Shown piece after piece: positions 24,085-35,495 of a stretch of 64,000 bases of DNA. A program made the translations under genes and the position numbers. The DNA is from Symsagittifera roscoffensis (Eukaryota > Xenacoelomorpha > Acoela > Convolutidae): contig NC_087062.1 in NCBI RefSeq assembly GCF_963678635.1, positions 15,489,789 to 15,553,788 on the forward strand, read 5' to 3'. Position 1 is the first letter of the stretch; each line of letters starts with the position of its first letter. Below the pieces are notes generated by a model. It was not told the DNA's origin. It was given only the letters and a program-made list of their open reading frames with translations, and searched no databases.

Positions 24085-24544
24085 TTCTAATTGTTTTCTC
24101 TAGGTTTCTCAAGAAAATTAAAAGTATAATTGTGATCGGAGGGGTTATTTCTCTTCAAAGCCATTTCAACTTCGAATTTTTAAGAAGCCATTTTGAAGGA
24201 ATTATATTAAAAAAATAACCCGAAAGGTGTTTGTATATAATTATACATATGTTGGGCTTATAAAAATTGTCTCCAATACTTCAAAATTCAATCAGAAAAC
24301 AGCTGAACAATCTACAAATTACAACTTACTTTACAGTGATTTCAAAATTAAATGCATCATCTGTGATCATTTTTCATGATGGTTTGTAAAAAGACAAGTT
24401 TTCTATTAATGCGGAGCGTAACCGGCAAGTTAGGCAGGCTCAGATACTATTCCAATTTGAATGAGTTGAGCTAGTTAACACTATACTAAATAAGAAAGCT
24501 CTCTATTTGAACTTGACTTTGCATCCAAGGAAATACTTTGTTTA

Positions 24545-25072
24545 TTGTTCCGACTTTCGATACGAAAGTAACGGAATATTTGTGCTCGGGGTGAGTTATT
24601 TTTCATCAGACAAATTTCGACTTTTTAACTAGCAATTTTTGATGGAATTTTTTTATCCCATTCAAAAGGTATTGTTGTCCTGAGCTTAAATTTGAAAAGA
24701 TTTTTCACCTGTGATCATTTTTCGTAAAGTAATGAGGGTTTAAAGATTGCCATTTTGGCCAACTTGGGACAATTAACGCGCGATATAATTCGAGCTATTA
24801 ACGCGTAAGCGGAGATTTAATCCTTCTTATAAATCGTTCCAAATTGGTTGAACGAAGCTGATTTGCCATAATTGATTTGTTACAAGGAACGAAATCTATC
24901 TTTTTGTATTTTAAATGGCGTGTGGGGAGAAGTTTTTTCAAAAAAAAATCAAATTTTAGAAAAAAAAATTTCATTTTATTTTATTAAATATACTTTTTTA
25001 ATGTTATTACTGCTTCATGAACCTAAAAAAGCAGTCGAACATTCAGGGCTTGCCCTGATACGAGCAGTCTTG
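24545..25072 (+). mobile_element. HEL-family element, copy 5
   Basis: Near-identical to copy 4, in the second unit of the 988-bp tandem duplication. Confidence 0.55.
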
Positions 25073-25530
25073 TTCTAATTGTTTTCTCTAGGTTTCTCAA
25101 GAAAATTAAAAGTATAATTGTGATCGGAGGGGTTATTTCTCTTCAAAGCCATTTCAACTTCGAATTTTTAAGAAGCCATTTTGAAGGAATTATATTAAAA
25201 AAATAACCCGAAAGGTGTTTGTATATAATTATACATATGTTGGGCTTATAAAAATTGTCTCCAATACTTCAAAATTCAATCAGAAAACAGCTGAACAATC
25301 TACAAATTACAACTTACTTTACAGTGATTTCAAAATTAAATGCATCATCTGTGATCATTTTTCATGATGGTTTGTAAAAAGACAAGTTTTCTATTAATGC
25401 GGAGCGTAACCGGCAAGTTAGGCAGGCTCAGATACTATTCCAATTTGAATGAGTTGAGCTAGTTAAAAATACTAAATAATAAAGCTCTCTATTTGAACTT
25501 GACTTTGCATCCAAGGAAATACTTTGTTTA

Positions 25531-26173
25531 TTGTTCCGACTTTCGATACGAAAGTAACGGAATATTTGTGCTAAAGGTTTTTTTCTTCAGACAAATTTCG
25601 ACTTTTTAACTAGCTATTTTTGACGGAATTGTTGTATATCATTCGAAAGTTATTGTTGTCTTGAGCTTAAATTTGAAAAATTTGAGAAGATATTGTACCT
25701 GTGATCATTTTTTGTAGTTATGGGGGTTTAAAGATTGCCAATTTGGGACAATTAGTGCGCGATATATTTCGCGCCATTAACGCGTAAGCGGAGATCTAAT
25801 CCGTCTTAGAAATCATTCCAAATTGGTTGAGCGAAGCTTATTTGCCATAATTTATTTGTTCCAAGGAGCAAATCTATCCATTTGTACTTTATTTGACCTG
25901 TGGTGGGATGACTTTCACAAAAAAAATCTCAAATTGTTGTAGGAAAAAATATTTTTTTAACTTAAATTTTTTTTATCACTGCTCCATATACCTTAAAAGG
26001 CAATCAGAACATTCAGGGCTTCGCTGTAGGGGGATAACTTGTACAAAAAATGGCGTGTGGGGGGATGATTTTCACAAAAATCTCAAAATTAATTTTTCTA
26101 TGTTATTACTGCTCCATAAACCTTAAAAAGCAGTCGGAACATTCAAAGCTTCGCCGTGATACGAGCAGTCTTG
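25531..26173 (+). mobile_element. HEL-family element, copy 6 (diverged, longer)
   Basis: Same 5' hairpin start and same terminal GATACGAGCAGTCTTG, but with a partial internal duplication of the 3' part: GTGTGGGG..ATGATTTTCAC and CTCCATA.ACCTTAAAA.GCA each occur twice (about 25910-26030 and 26050-26140). Confidence 0.55.
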
Positions 26174-28019
26174 TGTCTTTTCAATTTGAAAATGGGTAAC
26201 AAGACCAAAAACATGTTCAGATTTTTTGTAGAATAATCAAGATTTTCAAACTTCTCAGCTCATTTTTGTTCGACAGACATCTGGAATGCAGCACTATACT
26301 CAAAATTCTGTGTGCAAAATACAATATCAATCTCAATTGACGTTCTGCGGAAAAAGTTAAGATTTAATTTTTCGCAATTTTTTTGCCTATTTTCACTTTT
26401 TTGCCTCGAATTTTATTCCGACAAAATTTAGCACTGATAATAAAAACGAATCAATTATTGCAAATAAGAACGAATAATAAGCATAGATAAAAAGCACCTT
26501 TCATTTTTTTTAATCTTTGATCCTACCATTAAAATGATTTTGTACAATTATCAATTGATTCTAAAGCTAACTGACCTTTACCCACAAATATAACTTTTTA
26601 TCCAATAATCACACTGACAAAAGAAAAAACTACTTGCAATAAAATAATCAAAAAAATTTCTTAATCAAAACACAACAAAAATTTATTCGCATCACGAATT
26701 TTTCAAAATCCAAATTTAATACAAACAATACTGTTCGTTTAACAAGACAAAATTTTGCATGTAAAACTTAAGGCCAATTAAAATGTTTTTTGATTGAACT
26801 TGAAGAAAAAATTGAAAAAACTTTTTTTTTGCTTTTTTTTTCGTTTCCCTACACGCTGATTTTAAAAACAACGGGATGTAAATAGCGTCTGTCCTTTTCA
26901 CAAGACCAAATAGTTGGCCTGAATTCAATTTCTCGTGTATTAATCTACCGCTTAAGCGTGTAATAAGAATGCAATATATTGCGTGATAATTATGTCAAAT
27001 TGACCAAATTAGCCATTTGCAAATAGCCATAACTTTACTAAAAGTGATCACAGGTAAGTTTTTGTAAATTTGACCTCTGGATTACATTATCTTTAGTTGG
27101 TAGAAAAACAACTTTCGTCAAAAATTGATTTATAATAAATCAACTGGCCCTAGCGTAAATATTTCGTTTTCTTCGGAAGTCGGAACTAAATTTTACGTAG
27201 GCTCTAGATAGAATTACGCACAGTTGAATGTTCTCATTTCACACTTAGGCTTCATATGTTATTTTTTGCCTGTATTTTCTGTTATATCATATAGAGAGGA
27301 GTGCTTATTAAAGCAACACTAACTAAAGTCTAATCAAATATAACTAACCAAACCACTAATCAATAATTATCAAAAACAAGTTCAAAAATTCTTCCTGCCT
27401 CAATCGTCAAGATATTTATATTCCAAAAATTCCCATGGCTCTAGTAACTTTTTTTCCAGGATAAACACTATGTGCACTCCCGCAAGCTAATTAAGTGAAT
27501 AACGTATCAAATATGATAGATTTTTTTTGCGGTCTAAATGTTGTCAAACTGATTGGTGCCCATGTCACCCTTTGACAACATAACCGATTAAAAATTGATA
27601 AACAACGATTGTTTCGTCAAATTGATTCGTTTAAAAGCAATTCAAATGAAATTAATTTAACTTTAATAATATACTTTTTATTGTTAATACGCATCGTTCT
27701 AAATTTTATACCACTTTCTGCATTTATCACATGAATAATTTAGAATATATGCAAAATGATCTAATTGTTCGGTTTACTCGGTTTTTTAGTTCAACATTTA
27801 CTCAAATTTCAAAACGACACCAACGACTTTACCTTGAATTTAGGCAAAACATATCAAAATCAGTAGATAATAATAATGATTGTGGTTTCTGCGATTCGCC
27901 AAAGATCTATGAAAAACTATCCAGCCTGTCTAAGCATAGTACGTTTCTCTCATTTCCCCGCATTGAAAACTGAGATATTCTTGCTGAGCGAACCTCTTTT
28001 TTTGCGTCTAGAACTTTTA
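26174..28019. other. AT-rich intron, no gene recognised
   Basis: Long A/T runs. The 80-codon plus-strand ORF at 27731-27973 has no domain and no matching splice phase. Confidence 0.5.
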
Positions 28020-28172
28020 TGTGGTACCACTATTGCAGCTGTAATCGGTCAGGCTGTGGTAGACCTGAAACTAGAGGTCATTTCAGAGATTACCCTCACA
28101 CAATATTATTTCCATGACAGGCGATCAATTTTACGATCTGACGATCGCTAAGCAATCGCCTTACCACTATGC
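28020..28172 (-). repeat. Possible tRNA-derived SINE head
   Basis: On the minus strand the start reads GGCGCTTAGCATAGTGG then TAAGGCGATTGC. TAGCATAGTGG matches the pol III A-box consensus, and the following stretch resembles D-arm and anticodon-arm sequence. No clear B-box GGTTCGANTCC is visible, so this is at best a decayed SINE or tRNA pseudogene. Confidence 0.25.
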
Positions 28173-28619
28173 TAAGCGCCTCATCTATAATATTATGATT
28201 AACCGCAATGCCGTCGTTAATTGTGGTACAAAAAACTGAACAAACCAAATTCATCCCGAAATCTCAAATTGTTAAAATCAGATCTTGATTAATAAAGATT
28301 AACTATATATCTGAAAAAACAATCACCTTCAACACCTGTAAATTTTAAAATCAAATCTAAGACAAAACAAAGATCTGAACGATTTAAGATCATCCATAAA
28401 GATAAGTACGAAAAAGACCTATTTTTGAATAAGAAAATGAACCTACCCAGCCTGAAACAGGTAGTCACAGACTGTGGTGTACAGTGACTAAATTGTAGTA
28501 GAATAATTATCCCAATTGTATATCGCAATCATGAAAAAAATTAAGCAAACGTTTCCAAAATAATGCAAAAGCGGCTTTCTGAAGCTTAAGCATCACAAAG
28601 CCGCTGTTGCGTTATTATG

Positions 28620-28950
28620 GATAGGTTTGCTGAAATTTTTGTATGAAAAAAATGCCATGAAACATAAAATAGCAGAATTTCCACTGAAAGCTATATGACC
28701 CATTGTTTTGATAGGTTTATGAATTGTAGATGTTTTCAACCGAAAAAGTTTTGCACCGATTGAAAAAAATTGTGGAAAAAAGTTTTTCTCACAATTTTTT
28801 TTCAATCCGTGCAAAATTTTTAGGTTTTGAACTCTGAAATATTTACAGTTCATAAACCTATCAAAACAATTGCTTATCTAGCTTTCAATAAGAATTCAGT
28901 TTTTTTATGTTTCATGACAATTAATGTTTCAACAAAACTGCTTGTTAAAA
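28620..28950. mobile_element. Foldback (long inverted repeat) element
   Basis: Left and right arms of about 160 bp are inverted copies with moderate divergence, centred near 28786 (TTGCAC..GATTGAAAAAAATTGTG against CACAATTTTTTTTCAATC..GTGCAA). The arms share CATGAAACATAAAA and TTTTGATAGGTTTATGAA. It ends about 60 bp before the exon at 29010. Confidence 0.7.
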
Positions 28951-29009
28951 TCGACAATTTTTCGCTAAATTTATTATTTTGTATTTTACAAAGATTCGTT
29001 TTTTTTTAG

Positions 29010-29247
29010 AAACTGGAATCACCAAAAACATGTTTGACTGGCCCGAACAACTGGCATCAATGACTCTCTACATACTTTCAGTCAGATCTGCTTTCCTTTG
29101 CGAGCAAAACAATGAGAAGACAGTTTCAAATTGGGTTCAAATTAACGCGTACACAGCTCCGGCCAAGCCCAATTTCATCATTTTGGAAGAAGGCGAGGAC
29201 TTTGTTGAGCTTCAACTGGAAAACTATCGACAGTATGATTCCGTTAC
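29010..29247 (+). CDS. FN3 exon (238 nt, phase 1 to 2)
   Basis: Acceptor is a T-run plus AG, donor TTAC|GTGAGT. It continues the module opened at 18312-18479: ASMTLYILSVRSAFLCEQN is an FN3 F-G region. It then starts a new module after the YTAPAKPN linker (FVELQLENYRQYDS). Same length and phases as 16465-16702, which suggests module duplication. Confidence 0.87.
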
Positions 29248-29343
29248 GTGAGTTCATTGTAGCTCAGACGGTTCAACTAATTGGGAACACGAAGCAAATC
29301 CGATTTAATTTCATTGTTCAATAAATTTCTTAAAAACTACGAA

Positions 29344-30033
29344 CCCGGGTTGACCAAAAATGCATGCATATATGAAAAAATGCTTATCCTACAATTTCCT
29401 ACAGTTTGGAAATACATAAAAATTGTATGATAACCATTTTTTTAGCTTCAAGCTAAATTTTCGTTTTTGATGAGCAAGGTCTTTTAAATTGAGCAAATGC
29501 ACTCTTGATTACTATAAATTTGATTAAAAGCAAGTTTAAACATGTTTCTGAAAATCTTGTCTTTTATGAAAAAATGGTTCTCATACAATTTTCATATATG
29601 GAAATTGTATGATAACCATTTTTTTAGCTTCAAACTAAATTTTCGTTTTTGATGAGCAAAGTGCTTTGAATTGATTAAAAGCACTCTTAATTACTTTAAA
29701 TTTGATTAAAAACAAGTTTCAACATGTTTCTGAAAATCTTGCCTTTTATGAAAAAATGGTTATCATGCAATTTTTATTTATGGAAATTGTATGATAACCA
29801 TTTTTTTCAAAAAAAAAAACAAACGTAGTTATTTTTCATCACCAGACTGTTTTATTTGGTTCAAATAGCCGGAGAAACTGTATCGAATATTTTTTCAATG
29901 GTTTTTTGAAATTGTATGAAAATTGTATGATAAGCAATTTTCCGTACATTTGATGTAGACAATTGTATGATGAGCATTTTCGGTGTGGGGAAATGTAAGA
30001 TAAGCATTTTCGGTTTATGGAGGTCAACCCGGG
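29344..30033. mobile_element. MITE with GGGTTGACC ends and 180-bp internal tandem repeat
   Basis: Starts CCGGGTTGACCAAAAATGC and ends GGAGGTCAACCCGG, inverted to each other. Inside, a unit of about 180 bp (GTATGATAACCATTTTTTTAG to GAAAATCTTGCCTTTTATG) is repeated about 2.5 times. The same termini are used at 41421-42020 and in the foldback at 40940-41505. The target duplication cannot be resolved. Confidence 0.6.
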
Positions 30034-30357
30034 AAGGCAAACATTTTTCTTCTGTACTTTAAGAGGTAACCCACGTCCATTTTCATTTAGTTAGCATATA
30101 TGTTGTACCTGTTTTAAGTTATAGAAATGGCGTCAAATTGTGCTTTTAAGTTTTAATGTTTTAAAACAGGGTTTTAAAAAGATCTTACTACCTTAAGTTT
30201 CACTTCTTATACACCACACAGGCAAAAAAAATTCTGAGAGCAAAAAAATCTTTGAAATGAGCCACTTTTGATTTTTGCTATAATTTTCAAATTCGTTGAT
30301 TTCAAAATCAGTTTTCATGTTCTTTTTTGTTATAATAATCTAAAAAAATCTTTGTAG

Positions 30358-30515
30358 TTTGTTCGTGGATGGGCAGACGATTGCGAGTAACCCTCAGTTT
30401 TGGCCATTTGTACTGCGAGACCTGAACAACGGACGAGACTACAAGTTAGCGGTTGTTGTGGAGAAATTCGGTCTTCATACAGACAGTGATGTCTTGACTT
30501 GGCCAACTGAGCGAC
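30358..30515 (+). CDS. FN3 exon (158 nt, phase 2 to 1)
   Basis: Acceptor ATCTTTGTAG, donor CGAC|GTAAAT. It completes a split Thr codon from 29247. FVLRDLNNGRDYKLAVVVEKFG is an FN3 E-F region with conserved Leu and Tyr. This is the last FN3 module before the membrane. Layout parallels 17927-18087. Confidence 0.87.
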
Positions 30516-30579
30516 GTAAATATTAATTTTGTTGCGGACAATCTACCACCACTGATAATACCTGGGCAAGCTCTGAATG

Positions 30580-30942
30580 CAGTAGCGGATTTAGAGGGGG
30601 GCGGGGGGCGGACGCCTCCTCCCTTCAGGGATTCGACCCCCTGCCGGCCCAAAGGGTCCCCCTTTGTACTATTTTGAGTTCTCCATTTTTGGTGAAGGAC
30701 CCTAACTATTTTCTAAAGGCGCCTTTGGCGCCAATCTATAGTAATTTTGAGGGGGGAGCGTGCGCCAAAAAAACGCAATTTTTGGTCGAAATTTTCCAAA
30801 AAAAAGCCTTTTTTGACCTTTTTCTAAAATTTCGTCTGAAAATTTGGTTAAATGGTTAAATTAGGGTCTTTATAGTGGTTTCAAAATTTTTTTCAAAAAT
30901 CCGCCCCCCTTCCCCCTCGAGAAATTCCTAGATCCGCGCCTG
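30580..30942. mobile_element. hAT-like MITE with perfect 8-bp target duplication
   Basis: Ends CAGTAGCGGATTTAG and CTAGATCCGCGCCTG; both flanks carry TCTGAATG. Internally shorter than the 430-bp copies. Located 64 bp downstream of an exon. Confidence 0.85.
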
Positions 30943-31554
30943 TCTGAATGTCCAACTATCATTCGTTATCGATGAAAAAATTGTTGTTTAATTTTTTGAT
31001 GTTTAAAAAAGAACAAGTTTTGATTTTTTTTCTCGCTTTTATTTCCTCATTTTGTCCTTAAACTGCAAATAAAAGTGAAGTAAAGATTTTTGTACGGCTA
31101 AAAAAAGCTATAGGCATTTAAACATCCACGAAAAAATCCACGAAAAATGATTGAAAAGAAAATTTTTTAGTGGGAATGTCCTCCATGGGTAACGGGTTGC
31201 TTCCCATCTTAAGGTTGAACTTCCGGCATAACTTTTCCCTGAGAGCGATTGTTTACAAAGGGAAAAAGATAAGGCATTGCGGCGTAAAGCATTACTCTCT
31301 TTTCGGGATAAATCACGGAGCAAGCCTTAACGCTTGGTAGATACGGCCTCAAGAAAAGCTCCAATTTTGGAAAAAGTAAAATATTTCATCCTAAACTAAT
31401 TTGGGCTTGCACGCAATATTCCAATTCGAAGTTCAAGCACGTGTAGTTAAGGTGGTTAAGCTGGTTAAGTAGATAAATAAAGAATGAGTCACGCTTAGAC
31501 TAAATCAAGTTTGGAAGAATTCATCGCTCCTAAGCCAGAAAAATAATCGGCGAA

Positions 31555-32480
31555 CCCCCTCCAAATCGGAACTATAAAGAAAACTTAAGGAAACTCAGAG
31601 GGGTGGTACTAGAGATGATTTGACCAAGGCACACTAAAAATTGGACCCACAGACTCATGGGGGGGGGCAAGTGATAACTATATCCGGAGGTGTGAATGGC
31701 CCTATCAGAACTCGGCAACAAGCGGTATTATCGGGCTCAATTTTTAGTACGTTGTAGCACTAGTTGAGAGAAGCTTAAGCTTAGAACCCCAAACACCCAG
31801 GACCCCTTAATAACACAAAGCCTAACCTAGCTTCAGGAAGTCGTGTCTCGGGCCCCAATGAGAGCAGGAAGTCGAAACTTGGAGCCGATGATAGATAATG
31901 GCAAAATACATCATGTGTTATAATTTAAACTATTAATTAACCAATTTAAAAAAGACCCTTCTAGACCAGATATAGGCAATCTACGCAAAAAATTGAGCAA
32001 GTTTATAATGATTTTTTTGCGGCAGTTAATACGAACGCCGGAAAAAGAACCCTTGTCAGTAGAACCCTTCCGGTTACTCCTTCCAGTGTTAATAGCCGTT
32101 TTCCCGAAAAGTGGTAATGGAATTTATAAATGGGATAACTTGGTTGAGCTTAAGTTGACCTTTGGGCGTTTTGACCCCAGAATCAATTTAAAAAACTCCG
32201 GTATTAACGCTTGAATGTAACGTATTCCACAGCCCAACCCCTGAAGTTAGGAATCGGTGACCTTACTAAAAATTGGAAAGAAAATTATCCATTGGGAACT
32301 GAAGCTGAACATGTTAGAGATATAGGTTCCACATTGCAACCCTGGCGTAGTAGAATTAATTCAAAGTAAACTTGGTATACAATTCGTTCAGCTTAACTTG
32401 GCAAATGATCTATTTATAGCAAAACCACTAGACTAAAAAAAATAGTTCCAGAGGAAATTGACAGTAATAGGACCGCGGCA
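31555..32480. repeat. Diverged unclassified repeat, copy 1
   Basis: Aligns by eye, same orientation, with 39330-40330: shared blocks GGTACTAGAGATGRTTT, CCCAATGARRGCA, CATCA.GT.TTATAATTT, AATTGGAARGAA..TCTA/TCCA..CTGGGA, and TTCAGCTTARCT..GCRAATGA. No long open frame, no poly-A tail and no recognised ends. Sequence to 33300 has the same less AT-rich texture and may belong to it. Confidence 0.55.
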
Positions 32481-33390
32481 TGAGAATTAAATCTTCTAAA
32501 AAGTTTGAACGGTCGGTGAATTTACTGGGCTCCCTGGAGGTGGCTTTTTGGTTTAATTTGATCCCTAAAGGACGAATTAAGTCACCCTGATAGCTAGAAC
32601 GTCATCATTGGAATAGAGTAAAGATGGAAGTTTTAGATGCTGGAAATGATCTAGCGACTCATGAAAAGGGTCTCCCCATACCCCGGAAGGTCGTAGTGTT
32701 ATTGGATTAAATGAAATAAAGACCTTGGTAAGCTCATGAAAAAAATAGCATGGTTAAGAGGTTGAGTAAAACTCGAGGGCTGAAGTTCACGGAGGTCAGG
32801 AATTAGTTGATTAAGATGGTATGACATTCATTTGCTAGGTCAAATTGTGACACCTACCGCAAACCGGGTATCCAATAAGCATGATTAGATTGAGAAAAGA
32901 AACCGAGCTAGGCACATGGCAGTGTTGACATGGGGAGGGACGTAGTCACAAAACGTTTGCGGTTGTGTCGTTTCAGCGGATACCAGGACTGATAGGGAAT
33001 GGCGTGACTTAACCAAAACGAAGTGTAAAGAAAGATAAGTAATCAGATAGTCTTCAAGAATCAGAACAGTGATTCTTGCAGCTTACGAAATCAGTTAAAA
33101 TACCTCATAGGAGTAGTGATTGCTATAGGTGCTTTTAATTTTAGCGGGCCGACGTGAGTATTTGTGTTGACTTATTGTATTTAGTAAGTTAATTAGGGTT
33201 CACTAGAGAGAAAAAATTTCAGCCGAGGTAGTTGGAAGTTAAAATGCAATTCAACAATTGTGCTGATACATCGCAGATCCTTTCCTTTGGATTAGATTGA
33301 GAGGTTATATCCTGACCACTCAGATCCTTTGTAATTGGACTTATGCTCATCTAAATTAAATTACAATTGGAAATTCACGCGATCGTATCG

Positions 33391-33481
33391 AGCGGACGAG
33401 ACAGCCCTAACGGCAGTACACCGTACTTTTTTTGGTTACATGCCAACTCTGTGAACTGCCCTTAGCGCTGTCTCGTCCGCC
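33391..33481. ncRNA. Hairpin with 26-nt stem, candidate small RNA precursor or MITE remnant
   Basis: Left arm AGCGGACGAGACAGCCCTAA and onward to 33416 pairs with the right arm 33456-33481 (GCGCTGTCTCGTCCGC), with only two or three mismatches and a loop of about 39 nt. The size would suit a small-RNA precursor, but a tiny terminal-inverted-repeat element is equally possible. Confidence 0.3.
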
Positions 33482-33600
33482 ACCAAATATTTGCAGCCAA
33501 CTTATTTGCCGCCAAGTATTTTTGGGGATTGTAGATAGTAGTGAATCTCGGTCGCCCCGCTAAATTCACTAACCACGGGACTACATGGCGGTGTTGTTAG

Positions 33601-33640
33601 GAGAGATAGAGAGAGAGAGAGAGAAAAGAGAAAGAGAGAA

Positions 33641-33679
<39 letters not shown>
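33601..33679. repeat. (GA)n microsatellite
   Basis: About 80 bp of GA repeats with a few AAAG interruptions. Confidence 0.95.
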
Positions 33680-33682
<3 letters not shown>

Positions 33683-34245
33683 CACCTAGAGAAGCCATCA
33701 CCTAAATCTACATTGGTTATCTGGCAAAATATTCTTTTTTACTTATTTTTGGAGATTTTTTCTTCTAGAAATTTGTTGGGTATTTTGCATGGCCTCTCGC
33801 AATATATTTTTTATGAAGTAATTTGGAATCTTCAGTGTAGTTCTGGGTTAACTAAAAAAGTACTATTGACCTATTTTGGAGTAAAATTTTATTTGCTGTT
33901 TTTTGCAAAACAAATTGCATTACACCCATTCTGAAAAAGTACTAAGAAATTTTGTTTCGCTCAGCTTTTGCCTAATCTCAACCCAAAATGAAAAATTGCG
34001 TTTGAAATTGTAAGTTAAGTTTGTTTTTCTTGTTCACATAAATTATATTAAATTATATCAGAACTAAATAAACATACCGGCAATACTTAAGATATTTTTC
34101 TTCCGCAAGTTTATTATTGTCGCAAAAAAATGTTACTTCAATTGGAAATTCGTTCTTGAAAAAACAAACAGGTATTTTGCAGTAGGATTTCCAACCAATC
34201 TCATTCCATAAAAATTAGATTTCTCTTGAATCAAAAATCACGAGT

Positions 34246-34519
34246 CTGCGGTGGATCTAGGATTTTCTCAAGGGGGCAGATTTTCAAAAATTTGGCCGAC
34301 CTTTTGATTAATTCGACCAAATTTGAGCACTGTCTTGAAATTAGCATATATTGGCGCCAAAGGTGCCTTTAGAAAAAATTTAAGCTTGGTCGGCCGAAAA
34401 TAGATGTATAAAATAATACAAAAGGGAGGACTCTCTCATTGGTGAGAGCGCCAAATCTCTGAGGGGAGGGAGGGGGAGGGGGGTTTGTCCGCCTCTTGCT
34501 ATCACTAAATCCGCCCCTT
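34246..34519. mobile_element. hAT-like MITE, inverted orientation, perfect 8-bp duplication
   Basis: Ends CTGCGGTGGATCTAGG and TAAATCCGCCCCTT with the 8-mer TCACGAGT on both sides. The internal family motifs (TGGCGCCAAAGGTGCC, GGTCGGCC) read in reverse relative to the other copies. Confidence 0.8.
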
Positions 34520-35128
34520 TCACGAGTACCATTATTGTCTTTGAAATATATTGAGTGCAAGTCAAATACTGAATAATGCCATATTTGACCAATTTAATTC
34601 TTTCCAACCAAAAATTAAGAAGTTTGGTCCTATTACCACAAACCGTTCCTGTGGATCAAAATCAATCACGACTGGTGTACCAAGGAAAAACACTGAATGG
34701 CTGATTGCCATTCATTGTCAATGAAAACTTTTTGTTTAAATAGATGAACAAAATACTTTTTTTTCAATCTGATTTCCTAATTGAACCCCCACACGCTATG
34801 GAAAAAATTTAGTGAAAATTTTTTCATCTGGTAACATGTTAATAAGAGCATATGACTGTCTTCCGTCCAACCAAGTTTTGTTTCAATTTACCGTAAAACA
34901 TTGTTTTATGAAAACTGTTGGCATTAGCGCTACCTTTTTTTCGACTTGTGTAAGTTGGTCCGAAGTTGTTTTCTTTTTGATGCTAATGAGTAGACCTCGA
35001 TTTTCACTAGCAAATACTTCGTAAAATCAAATTTTTGCGCAATTTTCAGATTTTTTTTAACGCGGTGAAGGCTAATTCAATAGCTACAAATCGGAAAAAA
35101 AAAGCAAGCCGAAATTGATACATTTCAG

Positions 35129-35276
35129 CGGTGAATACGGCGTCAGCAAGAACTGGAAACTCAGATGAGTCCAACTTGGCCCCAATTATTGGCTCTGTCG
35201 TGGGAGGCCTGGTGGCACTGATCCTTTTGGCTGTTCTGGTGGTTGCAATTATATTCCTTTGTCGAAAGAACGAAGG
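35129..35276 (+). CDS. Juxtamembrane and transmembrane exon
   Basis: 148 nt, acceptor ACATTTCAG, donor AAGG|GTATTT, phase 1 to 2. After a Ser/Asn/Asp linker it encodes a single membrane helix of about 24 residues (IIGSVVGGLVALILLAVLVV onward to IIFLC) containing a GxxxG-like GSVVGG. A basic stop-transfer CRK follows. Orientation is type I, with the FN3 side outside. Confidence 0.9.
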
Positions 35277-35362
35277 GTATTTTTAAACTTTTTCTGCTTT
35301 GAATTCAAGCCTCTAAATTTTATTCTGCAAATTAGATTAATGAATTGAATTTATTGTTTCAG

Positions 35363-35407
35363 AGGATGTGGTGGAAGCAATCAGGATGCAAAGACAGTTG
35401 ACACTGA
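35363..35407 (+). CDS. Micro-exon of cytoplasmic tail
   Basis: 45 nt, acceptor TTGTTTCAG, donor ACTGA|GTATGA, phase 2 to 2. It encodes a Gly-rich turn and SNQDAKTVDTE. Both junctions keep frame. It is too short to be found as a stand-alone ORF; its placement rests on splice signals and on phase. Confidence 0.8.
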
Positions 35408-35495
35408 GTATGATCAAAACCTTAACAGAACGAACCAACTTATTAAGATACTTTTTGTTCTAAAAAGGGGTTTATCCAAAACTGAAATGTTTCAG

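Larger units (their letters stand above)
23558..25530 (+). repeat. 988-bp direct tandem duplication (HEL element plus spacer)
   Basis: 23558-24544 and 24545-25530 are almost identical, each consisting of a HEL element of about 527 bp followed by the same spacer of about 460 bp (GTTTTCTCTAGGTTTCTC to CAAGGAAATACTTTG). A third, diverged HEL copy follows at once. The 68-codon ORFs inside are incidental. Confidence 0.85.
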
